Assembly (NCBI GenBank): GCA_963975575.1
Contig: CAXBHL010000001.1
Location: 62,001-126,000, forward strand
Length of the DNA: 64,000 nucleotides
Reading direction: 5' to 3'
Origin: UBA6054 sp963975575
GTDB taxonomy: Bacteria; Planctomycetota; Phycisphaerae; Phycisphaerales; UBA1924
In this document: positions 54,267-62,222 of the stretch, piece by piece
How the letters are laid out: every line of letters starts with the position of its first letter
How positions within the stretch are numbered: the first letter of the stretch is position 1
Translations under genes and position numbers: made by a program
Notes under the pieces: generated by a model
The model's input: the letters and a program-made list of their open reading frames with translations, nothing else
The model's database searches: none
Told to the model about the DNA's origin: nothing

Positions 54267-55223
54267 ATGGCGACACCCAACACACCACTGACCCCCGGCG
54301 AGTTCCGCCCGGACGGGGCGCTCGAGCACGGCCTGCTCGAGGGCAACCCCACCCCCGGCGGCAAGCTCGTGCCCCTCCTGCTCGTGGCCGCCATCGCCGC
54401 CTCGGGCCTCTCGATGCTCTTCTCGATCGGCACGGCCGTTGCCTCGGCCGGTGCCGGACAGGACGCCCCGTCCGAGCAGGGCGATGACGGCCCGGTCTCG
54501 GGCGCCGCCCCCGCCGACGCGTTTACGATCCCGGTGTCGCTGCGGACCTTCGTACCCCACGCCGATCCGGGCGGCCACCCCGATTTTGAACGCTTCTCCG
54601 GCGCGGTCCGCGTCGGCCTCGTCGCCGACACGCTCGGCCCCGACGGTGTGCCCACCCTCGCTTCTCGCCACGGGGCCGAGATCGGGCGTGCGTTCACCGA
54701 CGCGGCCGGGCGTGCCGTCCGCCCCGCCCTGTGTGATCCCGCCCTGGGAGACCGCCCGGGCGAGCTGACCGAACGCCACGACCCCCGAGTCTTTTCGCAG
54801 GACAGCTTCGCCTCATGGTTCACCGGCACCGAATCGCAGACCGTCCCCGTGACGCTGCGGTTCCGCCCGGACCTTGGGTGTTTCGTGTTCGACTCGGACC
54901 GCTCCGGCGGCCCCATCCCGGCCGCCCCGCACACGGGGGTGATCCGTGCCGAGCTGACCGCCGGGCCGGGCCAGCGGATCGGGCTCTCGTCGGCCGACGA
55001 CGCGTGGGTCTTTGTCGACGGCCGCCTGGCCATCGACCTGGGATCCACCCACGCCCGGCTCATGCAGTGGATCGACCTGGACCGGCTCGGGCTAGCGCCC
55101 GGGCGGACCGTTCCCGTGGACGTGTTCTTTGCCGAGCGCCGCTCGGGAGACCAGCACTTCAGGCTGGAAACAAACGCCCGTCTCCGCCCTGCCGGGCAAA
55201 CACACGCGAGGGGCGGCAACTGA
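54267..55223 (+). CDS. membrane-anchored fibro-slime domain protein
   Basis: This 318-residue protein has an N-terminal cytoplasmic tail, a single helix at about 33-60 (LVPLLLVAAIAASGLSMLF) and a fibro-slime domain. The domain includes IPVSLRTFVPHADPGGHPDF near the start and the calcium-site-like DDAWVFVDGRLAIDL near the C-terminus. Fibro-slime domains are named after slime mould spore-coat proteins and are found in extracellular bacterial proteins. The N-terminal helix lacks a signal cleavage site, so it may be a type II anchor. ATG 54267 has a weak CGGAG upstream. Confidence 0.8.
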   Translation: MATPNTPLTPGEFRPDGALEHGLLEGNPTPGGKLVPLLLVAAIAASGLSMLFSIGTAVASAGAGQDAPSEQGDDGPVSGAAPADAFTIPVSLRTFVPHADPGGHPDFERFSGAVRVGLVADTLGPDGVPTLASRHGAEIGRAFTDAAGRAVRPALCDPALGDRPGELTERHDPRVFSQDSFASWFTGTESQTVPVTLRFRPDLGCFVFDSDRSGGPIPAAPHTGVIRAELTAGPGQRIGLSSADDAWVFVDGRLAIDLGSTHARLMQWIDLDRLGLAPGRTVPVDVFFAERRSGDQHFRLETNARLRPAGQTHARGGN

Positions 55224-55257
55224 GAAACCCGGAACATCCCGGGTGAGGAGGACAGGC

Positions 55258-56178
55258 ATGCATCGTGACAACCATTCCCGAACCACTCTTACCTCGATCG
55301 GAGCGCTCGGCGCCGTCCTGATCGCCGGCCTGGCCGGCGCGGCAACCGCGCAGGACGGGCAGCAGCACGCCGGCCCCGACTCGATCACCCTCTCCGGCGT
55401 CGTCCGCGACTTCAAGGACCTCAACGCCAACGGCGGGCACCCGGACTTCCAGCGCCGGCCCTCCAGCGGCTTCGGCCACTACGTCGGCATGGTCGCAGAC
55501 ACCCTCGACAGCGCCGGCAAGCCCGTCTTTGCCTCGGCCGGCTACAAGCTGTCCGGTAACTGGCGCGACGCCCAGGGCCGAAACATCGCCCCGCCCCGCG
55601 AGTACGTGGCGACCCGCGAGGGCGACACCAACGGCTCTATGAGCACCTCCACCGGCGGCGCGCTGACCAGCGCCGACAACTTCCACCAGTGGTTCCGAGA
55701 CACCCGCGGGGTCAACTCCTCCAAGCCGCTCGACATCCGCCTCAACCGGACCGACAACGGCACCTACGTCTTCGACGACAAGACCGACCCGACCTTCAGC
55801 GCCCGCGGCGGGTTCTTCCCGGTCAACGGCGAGCTCTACGGCAACTACGCCAACACCAACAAGAACTTCCACTTCACCTTCGAGCTCCAGACCGAGTTCA
55901 CCTACCGCGCCGACGCCGGCCTGACCTTCACCTTCATCGGTGACGACGACGTCTGGGTGTTCGTGGACGGCAAGCTCGTCATCGACATCGGCGGCGTCCA
56001 CTCGGCGGTCTCCCAGACCATCGAACTCGACCGCCTCTCCTGGCTCGAGGACGGACAGGACTACACGCTGAGCTTCTTCTTCGCCGAGCGACACACCACC
56101 CAGTCCAACTTCCGGATCGAGACCACCCTCGAACTCCGGACCGTCGAACTGCCGCCCACCGCGGCCCTCTACGACTGA
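55258..56178 (+). CDS. secreted fibro-slime domain protein
   Basis: This 306-residue protein starts with a signal peptide (LGAVLIAGLAGAATAQ) and consists mainly of a fibro-slime domain. It has the opening ITLSGVVRDFKDLN, GGHPDFQ, and the DDDVWVFVDGKLVIDIGGVH core, followed by TIELDRLSWLEDGQ and AERHTTQSNFRIETT. ATG 55258 has GAGGAG. It lies 34 bp after the first fibro-slime gene and is a paralogue with a full domain, so the two may form a surface pair. Confidence 0.88.
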   Translation: MHRDNHSRTTLTSIGALGAVLIAGLAGAATAQDGQQHAGPDSITLSGVVRDFKDLNANGGHPDFQRRPSSGFGHYVGMVADTLDSAGKPVFASAGYKLSGNWRDAQGRNIAPPREYVATREGDTNGSMSTSTGGALTSADNFHQWFRDTRGVNSSKPLDIRLNRTDNGTYVFDDKTDPTFSARGGFFPVNGELYGNYANTNKNFHFTFELQTEFTYRADAGLTFTFIGDDDVWVFVDGKLVIDIGGVHSAVSQTIELDRLSWLEDGQDYTLSFFFAERHTTQSNFRIETTLELRTVELPPTAALYD

Positions 56179-56254
56179 TCCGACCTTCGCATGCCCGTGT
56201 GTTGGTGCGGGGCCGGCCTGTGTGTCGCAGGCCGGCCTCCTCCGTTTTTGAACC

Positions 56255-56740
56255 TCACCACCCCCGGTGCGGCGGGTAGACCGGGTATCCGCGGTGAACG
56301 TGATCCCGGCGGGTCTGCGGGTACACCCAACGCTCCGCCTGTGTCGAGGTGCGCAGCGAGCCGGTGCGGCGCAGGTCCGGGCGGGCCTCCATCGGCCATC
56401 CGAGCCGATCCGGCAGCGCTTCTCGCGACCGCGCAGCGAGCACGCCGTCGCGTCGGTACGACCCTTCCGCGTGGTCGGCCACGAATGCGGAGTTGGAGAA
56501 CACCAGCACGCCCTCGTTCGTCCCAGGTGACGACGCCTGTTCGCTTCCCGCGGACCGCTCCTGCGACCCGGACGGACCGCCGTGCCAACTACCTATCTCT
56601 GTCGGGCTCTGGTACGACGGACCCCCCGGGGCCGACCAGGCCCACACCGAGGGCCCCCCGCACCCGCCCAGCAGCACGCCGCACGCGGCCGCGAGCAGGC
56701 CCGGCAGGGCGCCCCTGGGTGTTCTGGTCTTCGTACTCAT
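56255..56740 (-). CDS. hypothetical lipoprotein
   Basis: This 161-residue protein has a lipobox LGGC after a short hydrophobic segment and is Tyr/Ser/Gly/Pro-rich. ATG at 56740 is chosen as closest to the signal; ATG codons at 56749 and 56752 are alternatives. The SDS-like middle contains VFSNSAFVADHAEGSY and no family I recognise. It is convergent with the second fibro-slime gene (76 bp apart). Function unknown. Confidence 0.55.
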   Translation of the reverse strand: MSTKTRTPRGALPGLLAAACGVLLGGCGGPSVWAWSAPGGPSYQSPTEIGSWHGGPSGSQERSAGSEQASSPGTNEGVLVFSNSAFVADHAEGSYRRDGVLAARSREALPDRLGWPMEARPDLRRTGSLRTSTQAERWVYPQTRRDHVHRGYPVYPPHRGW

Positions 56741-56896
56741 CCGCCACATCATGACGCGCCCGTCGGCTTCGTGCGAGCGGATTGGCCGATTCCGCCGGAG
56801 TTTTGGGCGTTGCAGCGGCATTTCGAGCCCGTGCGGCGGCGATGATCGGACCCGTCCGCAGCCGTGGGGGATGGGGGCGCCGCGTCCCGGGCCGGC

Positions 56897-57949
56897 TCAG
56901 CAGGACTGGGAGGAGAACGCCCGCGCGATGCGCTGGACGCTGCGTTCGATGCGCTCCTCCCCGCCCCGCACCCGCCCGGCCTCGACCGCTTCCACCAGCG
57001 CCCGCGAGATGGCCAGCGCCGCCTGCGGCCGGATCATCCCCGGCATGTTGGCGCCGTCGAGCAGCATGTCCGCCCCCGCGTCGAGCGCCATCGCCATGGC
57101 GTCCGCCGGGCCGAACCGCTCGGTCACCGCCCCCATGTCCAGCGAGTCGGTCACCACCACGCCCTCGAAGCCCAGACGCGCTCGGAGCAGGCCGCCCGTG
57201 TGCGCCCGGGAGAGCGACGCGGGCAGGTTCGGGTCGATGGCGTGATGGTACAGGTGCCCCGTCATCACCGCCACGCGGTCGCCGTAGTGCGTCAGCAGGT
57301 CCTCGTACACCGCCAGTTCGGTCGGCTCGTCGTACGTGTCCGTGATGTCCGCCAGCCCGTCGTGCGTGTCGTCGGTGGCCGAGCCGTGGCCGGGGAAGTG
57401 CTTGAGGCAGCACTTGACGCCGAACCGCGCGTGCTCGTCGATCCAGACCTTCGCGCACGCCGCCGCCACCGAGGGGTCGCGCGAGAACGCCCGGTCCTTG
57501 CCCGCGATCACCGGGCAGTCGGGGTTGACCAGCAGGTCCACGCACGGCGCAAAGTTCAGATCCACCCCCAAACCGGCCAGCTGCTTGGCCTGCGCCCGCG
57601 CCTGGGCCCGTTGGCTGAACGTGTCCATCCGCCCGAAGGAGGCGGCCGAGACGTGCGGCTCGAACCCTCGCTCCGGACGCAGGCGGGCGACCCGCCCGCC
57701 CTCCTGGTCGATCCCCACGATCAGGTCCGCCCCCAGCTCATGACGCAGGTCCCCGACCAGCCGTCGGAGCTGCTCGGGGTGGTGAATGTTCCGATCGCAG
57801 CCCTCGCCCAGGTCGGTGGCGAACAGGATCACGCCGCCCACCGCGGCTTGGCGGCACGCCGCCACGTCCTCCCGGGTGCGGGGATCGTCCATCGTCCCGC
57901 CACGCACGCCGACCATCAGAATCCGCCCGCACATCGTCGCCAGGTTCAT
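56897..57949 (-). CDS. nagZ: beta-N-acetylglucosaminidase, NagZ-type (GH3)
   Basis: This 350-residue cytosolic glycoside hydrolase of family 3 removes GlcNAc from anhydro-muropeptides. The KHFPGHGSATDDTHDGLADI segment (with the catalytic His-Asp loop) and the nucleophile region VVVTDSLDMGAV are present, as is GIDQEGGRVARL. No signal peptide. The ATG at 57949 overlaps the murQ stop by 4 bases; it is the last gene of anmK-murQ-nagZ. Confidence 0.93.
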   Translation of the reverse strand: MNLATMCGRILMVGVRGGTMDDPRTREDVAACRQAAVGGVILFATDLGEGCDRNIHHPEQLRRLVGDLRHELGADLIVGIDQEGGRVARLRPERGFEPHVSAASFGRMDTFSQRAQARAQAKQLAGLGVDLNFAPCVDLLVNPDCPVIAGKDRAFSRDPSVAAACAKVWIDEHARFGVKCCLKHFPGHGSATDDTHDGLADITDTYDEPTELAVYEDLLTHYGDRVAVMTGHLYHHAIDPNLPASLSRAHTGGLLRARLGFEGVVVTDSLDMGAVTERFGPADAMAMALDAGADMLLDGANMPGMIRPQAALAISRALVEAVEAGRVRGGEERIERSVQRIARAFSSQSC

Positions 57950-58824
57950 CGCGCGTCCCCGATCACAGCCCGCAGCGATCCGCCGGCTACCGCGAGCCGC
58001 GCCCGCGCTTCCTCCGCGTCGATGCCCAGCACGCCCATGGCCGACGCCACCTTGGTGTGCCCGTCCGCGCGGTCCAGAAGACCGAACGCGGTATCGCGGT
58101 CCACGCCGGTGACCGCGCACACGATGCGGGCGGCCCGGTCTCGCAGCTTGTCGTTGGTGGCCCGCAGGTCCACCATCAGGTCGCCGTAGGTCTTCTGCAG
58201 ACGCACCATCGACGCGGTGCTGATCATGTTGAGCACCATCTTGGTCGCCGTGCCCGCCTTCATCCGGGTCGATCCGGTCACCACCTCGGGCCCCGTCCGG
58301 ACGTCGATGAGCACGTCGCACCACGCGGGCCGGTCCATGGGCGTGCACACCAGCAGACCCGTTGCCGCCCCGCGCCCCTTCGCGTGCGCCACGCCCCCGA
58401 GCACGTAGGGCGTCGTCCCGCCCGCCGCGATGCCCAACACCGCGTCGTCCGGGCCGACACCAAGCCCGTCGAGCTCCGCGTGCGCGCCGTCGGGCTCGTC
58501 CTCGCGGTGCTCGGAGGACCGCCGCAGCGCGCCATCCCCGCCCGCGATCAGCCCGACCACCATCCCGGAATCGGTCTGGAACGTCGGCGGGCACTCCGAC
58601 GCGTCGAGCACGCCCAGGCGCCCGGATGTGCCCGCGCCCAGGTAAATCAGGCGTCCGCCGCGGGCCAGGCGCGGGTGGACCAGATCCACGAACGCGCCGA
58701 TGTCCGCCAGCCGGTCCCGCACCCGGGCCGCCACCACCATGTCCGCGTCCGAGATCGCGCCCAGCACGCCCGCCGTGTCCATCGTGTCCAGACGGTGCGC
58801 GTCCGCGGACCGCTGCTCGGTCAT
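57946..58824 (-). CDS. murQ: N-acetylmuramic acid 6-phosphate etherase
   Basis: This 292-residue SIS-domain enzyme cleaves the lactyl ether of MurNAc 6-phosphate to GlcNAc 6-phosphate. GAGTSGRLGVLDASECPPTF carries the catalytic acid (E77), and GIAAGGTTPYVLGG plus TGSTRMKAGTATK are the other family motifs. ATG 58824 overlaps the anmK stop (TGATG). It uses the product of the AnmK kinase. Confidence 0.95.
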   Translation of the reverse strand: MTEQRSADAHRLDTMDTAGVLGAISDADMVVAARVRDRLADIGAFVDLVHPRLARGGRLIYLGAGTSGRLGVLDASECPPTFQTDSGMVVGLIAGGDGALRRSSEHREDEPDGAHAELDGLGVGPDDAVLGIAAGGTTPYVLGGVAHAKGRGAATGLLVCTPMDRPAWCDVLIDVRTGPEVVTGSTRMKAGTATKMVLNMISTASMVRLQKTYGDLMVDLRATNDKLRDRAARIVCAVTGVDRDTAFGLLDRADGHTKVASAMGVLGIDAEEARARLAVAGGSLRAVIGDAR

Positions 58825-59978
58825 CACGTGCCCGCGATCGGGCGGAGTGCGTCGGCCTGTCGGGGAGGGAAGATCCATGCGCCGGACAAGGGTATGGGTC
58901 CCGCCCGCCCCGTGACGCCCGGCAGCGAGACCTCCACCCCATCGGCCAGCAGCAGGCCCAGCACGGCGAAGCAGGCTCCCTCGCGCCACGCGGCGGGCAC
59001 GCCCGCCTCGTCGCTCGGCCGCACCGGCCGGCCGAGCGTCTCTCCGATCGCCCGCATCAGCGCCCGGTTGCGGACCGATCCGCCCGCCGCGAACACATCG
59101 GCGTCCCGTCCCGCGAGCCGCGCGACGCCGACACCCACGGCCCTGCCCACCCCCGCGCACGCGGACGCAAGGAGGGCTTCTCCTGCGAGCCGCCCGCACC
59201 ACTTCGAGACCCAGGCCCCCGCCTCGTCGCCGCTGCCCAGCGACCGTCCCCGCGTCCGCTGCGCGTCGAGCAGCGCGAACAGTTCCCCCGCCGCACCGGC
59301 GTCGGGTGTCCCGCGCCACGCGTGCCCGCCTTCCGGATCGAAGCGCTGACCGATGGCGGCCCGGGCGGCCGCGTCGAGGACCTGGTTGCAGGCGCACAGG
59401 TCCGCCCCGCGGACGGTGCCCGGGTCCCCGCCCGCCGGGAGCACGGTCGCGTTGCAGAAGCCTCCCAGATTCACGACCACCCGGGTCTCGGACGGGTCCC
59501 GGAACAGCACCCAGTCCGCCAGGGGTGTCAGCGGGGCCCCCTGCCCGCCGCCGGCCAGATCCGCCCCGCGCAGATCGAACACCACCGGGCAGCCGAGCTC
59601 CCGGGCCAGGGGCCACGGGTTGAGCACCTGCCAACCGCCCGGAGGGCGGTGCCAGACCGTCTGCCCGTGCGCGCACGCGAGGTCGGGCCGATCGATGCCG
59701 GCGCGCCGGCACAGAGACCGGGCCGCCGCCGCGTGCGCCGTGCCGAGTTCCAGCGACGCGGTCGCGATCGCCGACGCCGGGAGCGCCTCGCCGGACGCCA
59801 GTCGCGAAAGTGATTGCCGACCGCCCAGTGCCATGGAAACGCCATCGAGCACCGACACCGACCGCATGGAGAGCCCCCTGTCCTGTGCCCGGACGAGCAC
59901 GACGTCCAGCGCGTCCAGGGACGTGCCGGACATGCAGCCGATCGCGTGGCGGGGTGGCGGGCTCGGTGCGTGATCCAT
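58824..59978 (-). CDS. anmK: anhydro-N-acetylmuramic acid kinase
   Basis: This 384-residue ASKHA-fold kinase phosphorylates and opens 1,6-anhydro-MurNAc to MurNAc 6-phosphate. It has GCMSGTSLDALDVVLV at the N-terminus, AHGQTVWHRP, VNLGGFCNATV and FAAGGSVRN. It leads the operon anmK-murQ-nagZ, a complete muropeptide sugar recycling route. No ribosome-binding site stands out before ATG 59978. Confidence 0.93.
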   Translation of the reverse strand: MDHAPSPPPRHAIGCMSGTSLDALDVVLVRAQDRGLSMRSVSVLDGVSMALGGRQSLSRLASGEALPASAIATASLELGTAHAAAARSLCRRAGIDRPDLACAHGQTVWHRPPGGWQVLNPWPLARELGCPVVFDLRGADLAGGGQGAPLTPLADWVLFRDPSETRVVVNLGGFCNATVLPAGGDPGTVRGADLCACNQVLDAAARAAIGQRFDPEGGHAWRGTPDAGAAGELFALLDAQRTRGRSLGSGDEAGAWVSKWCGRLAGEALLASACAGVGRAVGVGVARLAGRDADVFAAGGSVRNRALMRAIGETLGRPVRPSDEAGVPAAWREGACFAVLGLLLADGVEVSLPGVTGRAGPIPLSGAWIFPPRQADALRPIAGT

Positions 59979-60053
59979 GGAAGATCCTGCGGCAGGCGGT
60001 CAGACGGTGGGGGGAGAGCGGGGACGCGCCCGATCCAAAAAATCGGGATAACA

Positions 60054-60099
60054 GCGCAGATGACACTAGCAAGCCGAACGGAAAGCGAGTAATCTGCGC
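60054..60099. promoter_or_regulatory. 8-bp inverted repeat between divergent operons
   Basis: GCGCAGAT (60054-60061) and ATCTGCGC (60092-60099) are exact reverse complements 30 bp apart. They lie in the 385-bp gap between anmK and the GC-type dockerin gene, which also holds a small hairpin (CCGAT/ATCGG at 60030-60046) and an isolated TTGACA at 60165-60170. A dimeric regulator site is possible. Confidence 0.35.
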
Positions 60100-60363
60100 G
60101 AAGCGGGCGTCGGTCGTGCCCGGAGGGATGAGAGCCCCGAAACGCCCTGGAATCGCACCGGCCGTTGACACGGCCCGCGCCGGTTCCCCGTCGAGGACCG
60201 CACTCCCCCCGGAACATCCCCGCCCGCCGCGCAGCCCGGGACGCACCGGGAAGCGCACATCCCGATCGGTGTGTTCGAGTTCGGTCTCTCGTGGGCATGT
60301 TCGGTCCGGCCCGGCTGGTTGTTCCAGACGGTCGGTCCGTTGATCGTACGAAAGGAGCATGCG

Positions 60364-61668
60364 ATGTTGAAGGTGTGTGCGTTCAGTCTCGCCGCCGCGG
60401 CGGGCATGGCGGCCGCGGGCGGAACCCCGGTCACGCTGCAGAACAAAATCGTCCCTGAAGAGGACGTCGGTTATGTGTATATCAACTTGGCCACCGGCGA
60501 GCGCATCGCCACCGTGACCAACGAGTATGTCGTCTCTCGCGACGGCAACACTTCCGAGAACATCTGGATCGCCGACAACCGGCTGCCCTGCTCCGCCTAC
60601 GGCCAGACCGGAGGTTCGTCGGGCCTGATCGACCAGATCAGCGACACCGGCCCCGCGGGCGTCGGCGCCTACCACCTCGACTGGGGCGACATCCCCGCCG
60701 ACACCGTGGTCGACTGCGTCCAGGTCCGCTGGTCCACGCGTCACATCGACGTCGATGCCGACGGCGACGGCTTCGCCGACGGCGTGGTGGGCTTCGGCTG
60801 CGAGTGGACGTGGTACGACGGAGACAACGGGTTCAACACCTGCTTCACCCGCACCGGCATCACCGGCTTCACCCTCTTCAACCTGCCCGGCCGCACCGTC
60901 GTGCCCCCGGGCACCGCGCTGAGCGTGTACACCGCCATCGTCGATCTGCAGGGTGACTTCACCAACGATCTCTCCTTTGAGATCGGTGACACGGACGGCG
61001 ATCTCCAGGGCGCCGCCATCCACAACGCCTTCTTCGGCATCGGCGACATCGACTCCGACGGCATCCTCGACGGCGACCTCGACTCCGACGGCCTGGCCGA
61101 TTTCTCATACGGCCAGCGGTACTTCCAGCCCGGCACCACCGACTTCGACGGTGACGGCTCGCCCGACGGCGACCCCGCGGCCGCCGCCGACTGCGGCAAC
61201 TCGCTCGTTGCTCCCACCGGACCGGTGGTCAACGCGCCGCCCTTCGACACCATCAGCCCCGTCGATCCGCTGCCCGCGGCGCAGGGTCTCGAGGACGCGT
61301 TCGACATCTTCACCGACATCAACAGCGACGGCTTCTTCGAGCCGTTCGGCACGTTCTTCTACGGCGGCTTCACCTGCGACGAGGACGGCGACGGCGTCCC
61401 CGGAGGCAACGCGGCCAACACCCGCTCCTTCGCCCAGTTCTGGCACGTCCTGCTCGGCCCGTCCGCCGCCGCGGCCTGCCCGGCCGACCTCTTCCCCGCC
61501 GGCAACCCCGACGGAGTCCTCAACTTCTTCGACATCTCGACCTACCTGGGCTACTACAACAGCCAGAACCCCCTGGCCGACTTCTTCCCCGTCGGCGCCC
61601 CCGATGGCCTCTTCAACTTCTTCGACATCTCGACCTTCCTGGCCGCTTACAACGCGGGCTGCCCGTAA
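60364..61668 (+). CDS. secreted protein with GC-type dockerin
   Basis: This 434-residue exported protein has signal peptide MLKVCAFSLAAAAGMAAAGG. It contains several DxDxDG-type calcium-binding loops (DVDADGDGFADG; DIDSDGILDGDLDSDG; DFDGDGSPDGD; DEDGDGVPGG), and two NFFDISTYLGYYN/NFFDISTFLAAYN motifs at the C-terminus. That tandem motif is the GC-type dockerin. No catalytic domain is recognised. ATG 60364 follows AAAGGAG. Confidence 0.85.
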   Translation: MLKVCAFSLAAAAGMAAAGGTPVTLQNKIVPEEDVGYVYINLATGERIATVTNEYVVSRDGNTSENIWIADNRLPCSAYGQTGGSSGLIDQISDTGPAGVGAYHLDWGDIPADTVVDCVQVRWSTRHIDVDADGDGFADGVVGFGCEWTWYDGDNGFNTCFTRTGITGFTLFNLPGRTVVPPGTALSVYTAIVDLQGDFTNDLSFEIGDTDGDLQGAAIHNAFFGIGDIDSDGILDGDLDSDGLADFSYGQRYFQPGTTDFDGDGSPDGDPAAAADCGNSLVAPTGPVVNAPPFDTISPVDPLPAAQGLEDAFDIFTDINSDGFFEPFGTFFYGGFTCDEDGDGVPGGNAANTRSFAQFWHVLLGPSAAAACPADLFPAGNPDGVLNFFDISTYLGYYNSQNPLADFFPVGAPDGLFNFFDISTFLAAYNAGCP

Positions 61669-61692
61669 CGAGACCCGGTCTCTCATCGCGAG

Positions 61693-61722
61693 AACCCGCC
61701 CCCGCAAGGGCGGGTTTTCTTT
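61693..61722 (+). terminator. terminator after GC-type dockerin gene
   Basis: AACCCGCCC (61694-61702) pairs with GGGCGGGTT (61709-61717), followed by TTCTTT. Confidence 0.85.
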
Positions 61723-61850
61723 CATCCCGAACGAAGCCGGTCATATTCTCAAAACCTGCGGGCGGCCCCGGCCGTATCAACCGGCCCGCCCCGGTGCAGT
61801 GGGCTCCGGCGCGGGCGTGACGGAACGATTCTCCCGGGGGAAGGGCGGCG

Positions 61851-62222
61851 ATGGACCTGAGCGAGTTCCTGGATCTGGCGTACCGATCCGTCGCGGAAAT
61901 CCCGCGGCTGGTCTGGATCCAGCTCGGGCTGATCCTCTGGGTGCTCGGATCCGTGTACCTCGTGACCCGGCTCGGCCACCGGCGGACCCACGCGCGGCTC
62001 GGCCTGCGGACCCGGGGCCGCTGCGCCCGGTGCCGATACGACCCGGCCGCCGGCACCAAGACCTGTCCAGAGTGCGGGGGCAGCGTCCTCGACATGCGCC
62101 TGTTCCGCCCGCTCGGGCGGCCGGCGGATCCGTGCGATCCGGCCGGTGCAGAGCCCGCCGCGCCCCCGGTTACGGCGTCGCGTCCGCCCGAACCGGCAGG
62201 CCGCTGCGACGCAGGTGCGTGA
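61851..62222 (+). CDS. small membrane protein with zinc ribbon
   Basis: This 123-residue protein has one hydrophobic helix (VWIQLGLILWVLGSVYLVT) at about 21-39 and a zinc-ribbon of CARCRY...CPECGG, the pattern common in planctomycete membrane proteins. It has a Pro/Ala-rich tail that overlaps the convergent esterase gene by 53 bp. ATG 61851 has a GGCGGCG-type site. Confidence 0.65.
   Translation: MDLSEFLDLAYRSVAEIPRLVWIQLGLILWVLGSVYLVTRLGHRRTHARLGLRTRGRCARCRYDPAAGTKTCPECGGSVLDMRLFRPLGRPADPCDPAGAEPAAPPVTASRPPEPAGRCDAGA

Noticed and set aside
57946..61023. A 1025-codon minus-strand open frame extending beyond murQ
   Set aside because: High-GC DNA opens long shadow frames. Codons upstream of 58824 run opposite to the anmK and dockerin gene sequence, and only the last 292 residues are MurQ.
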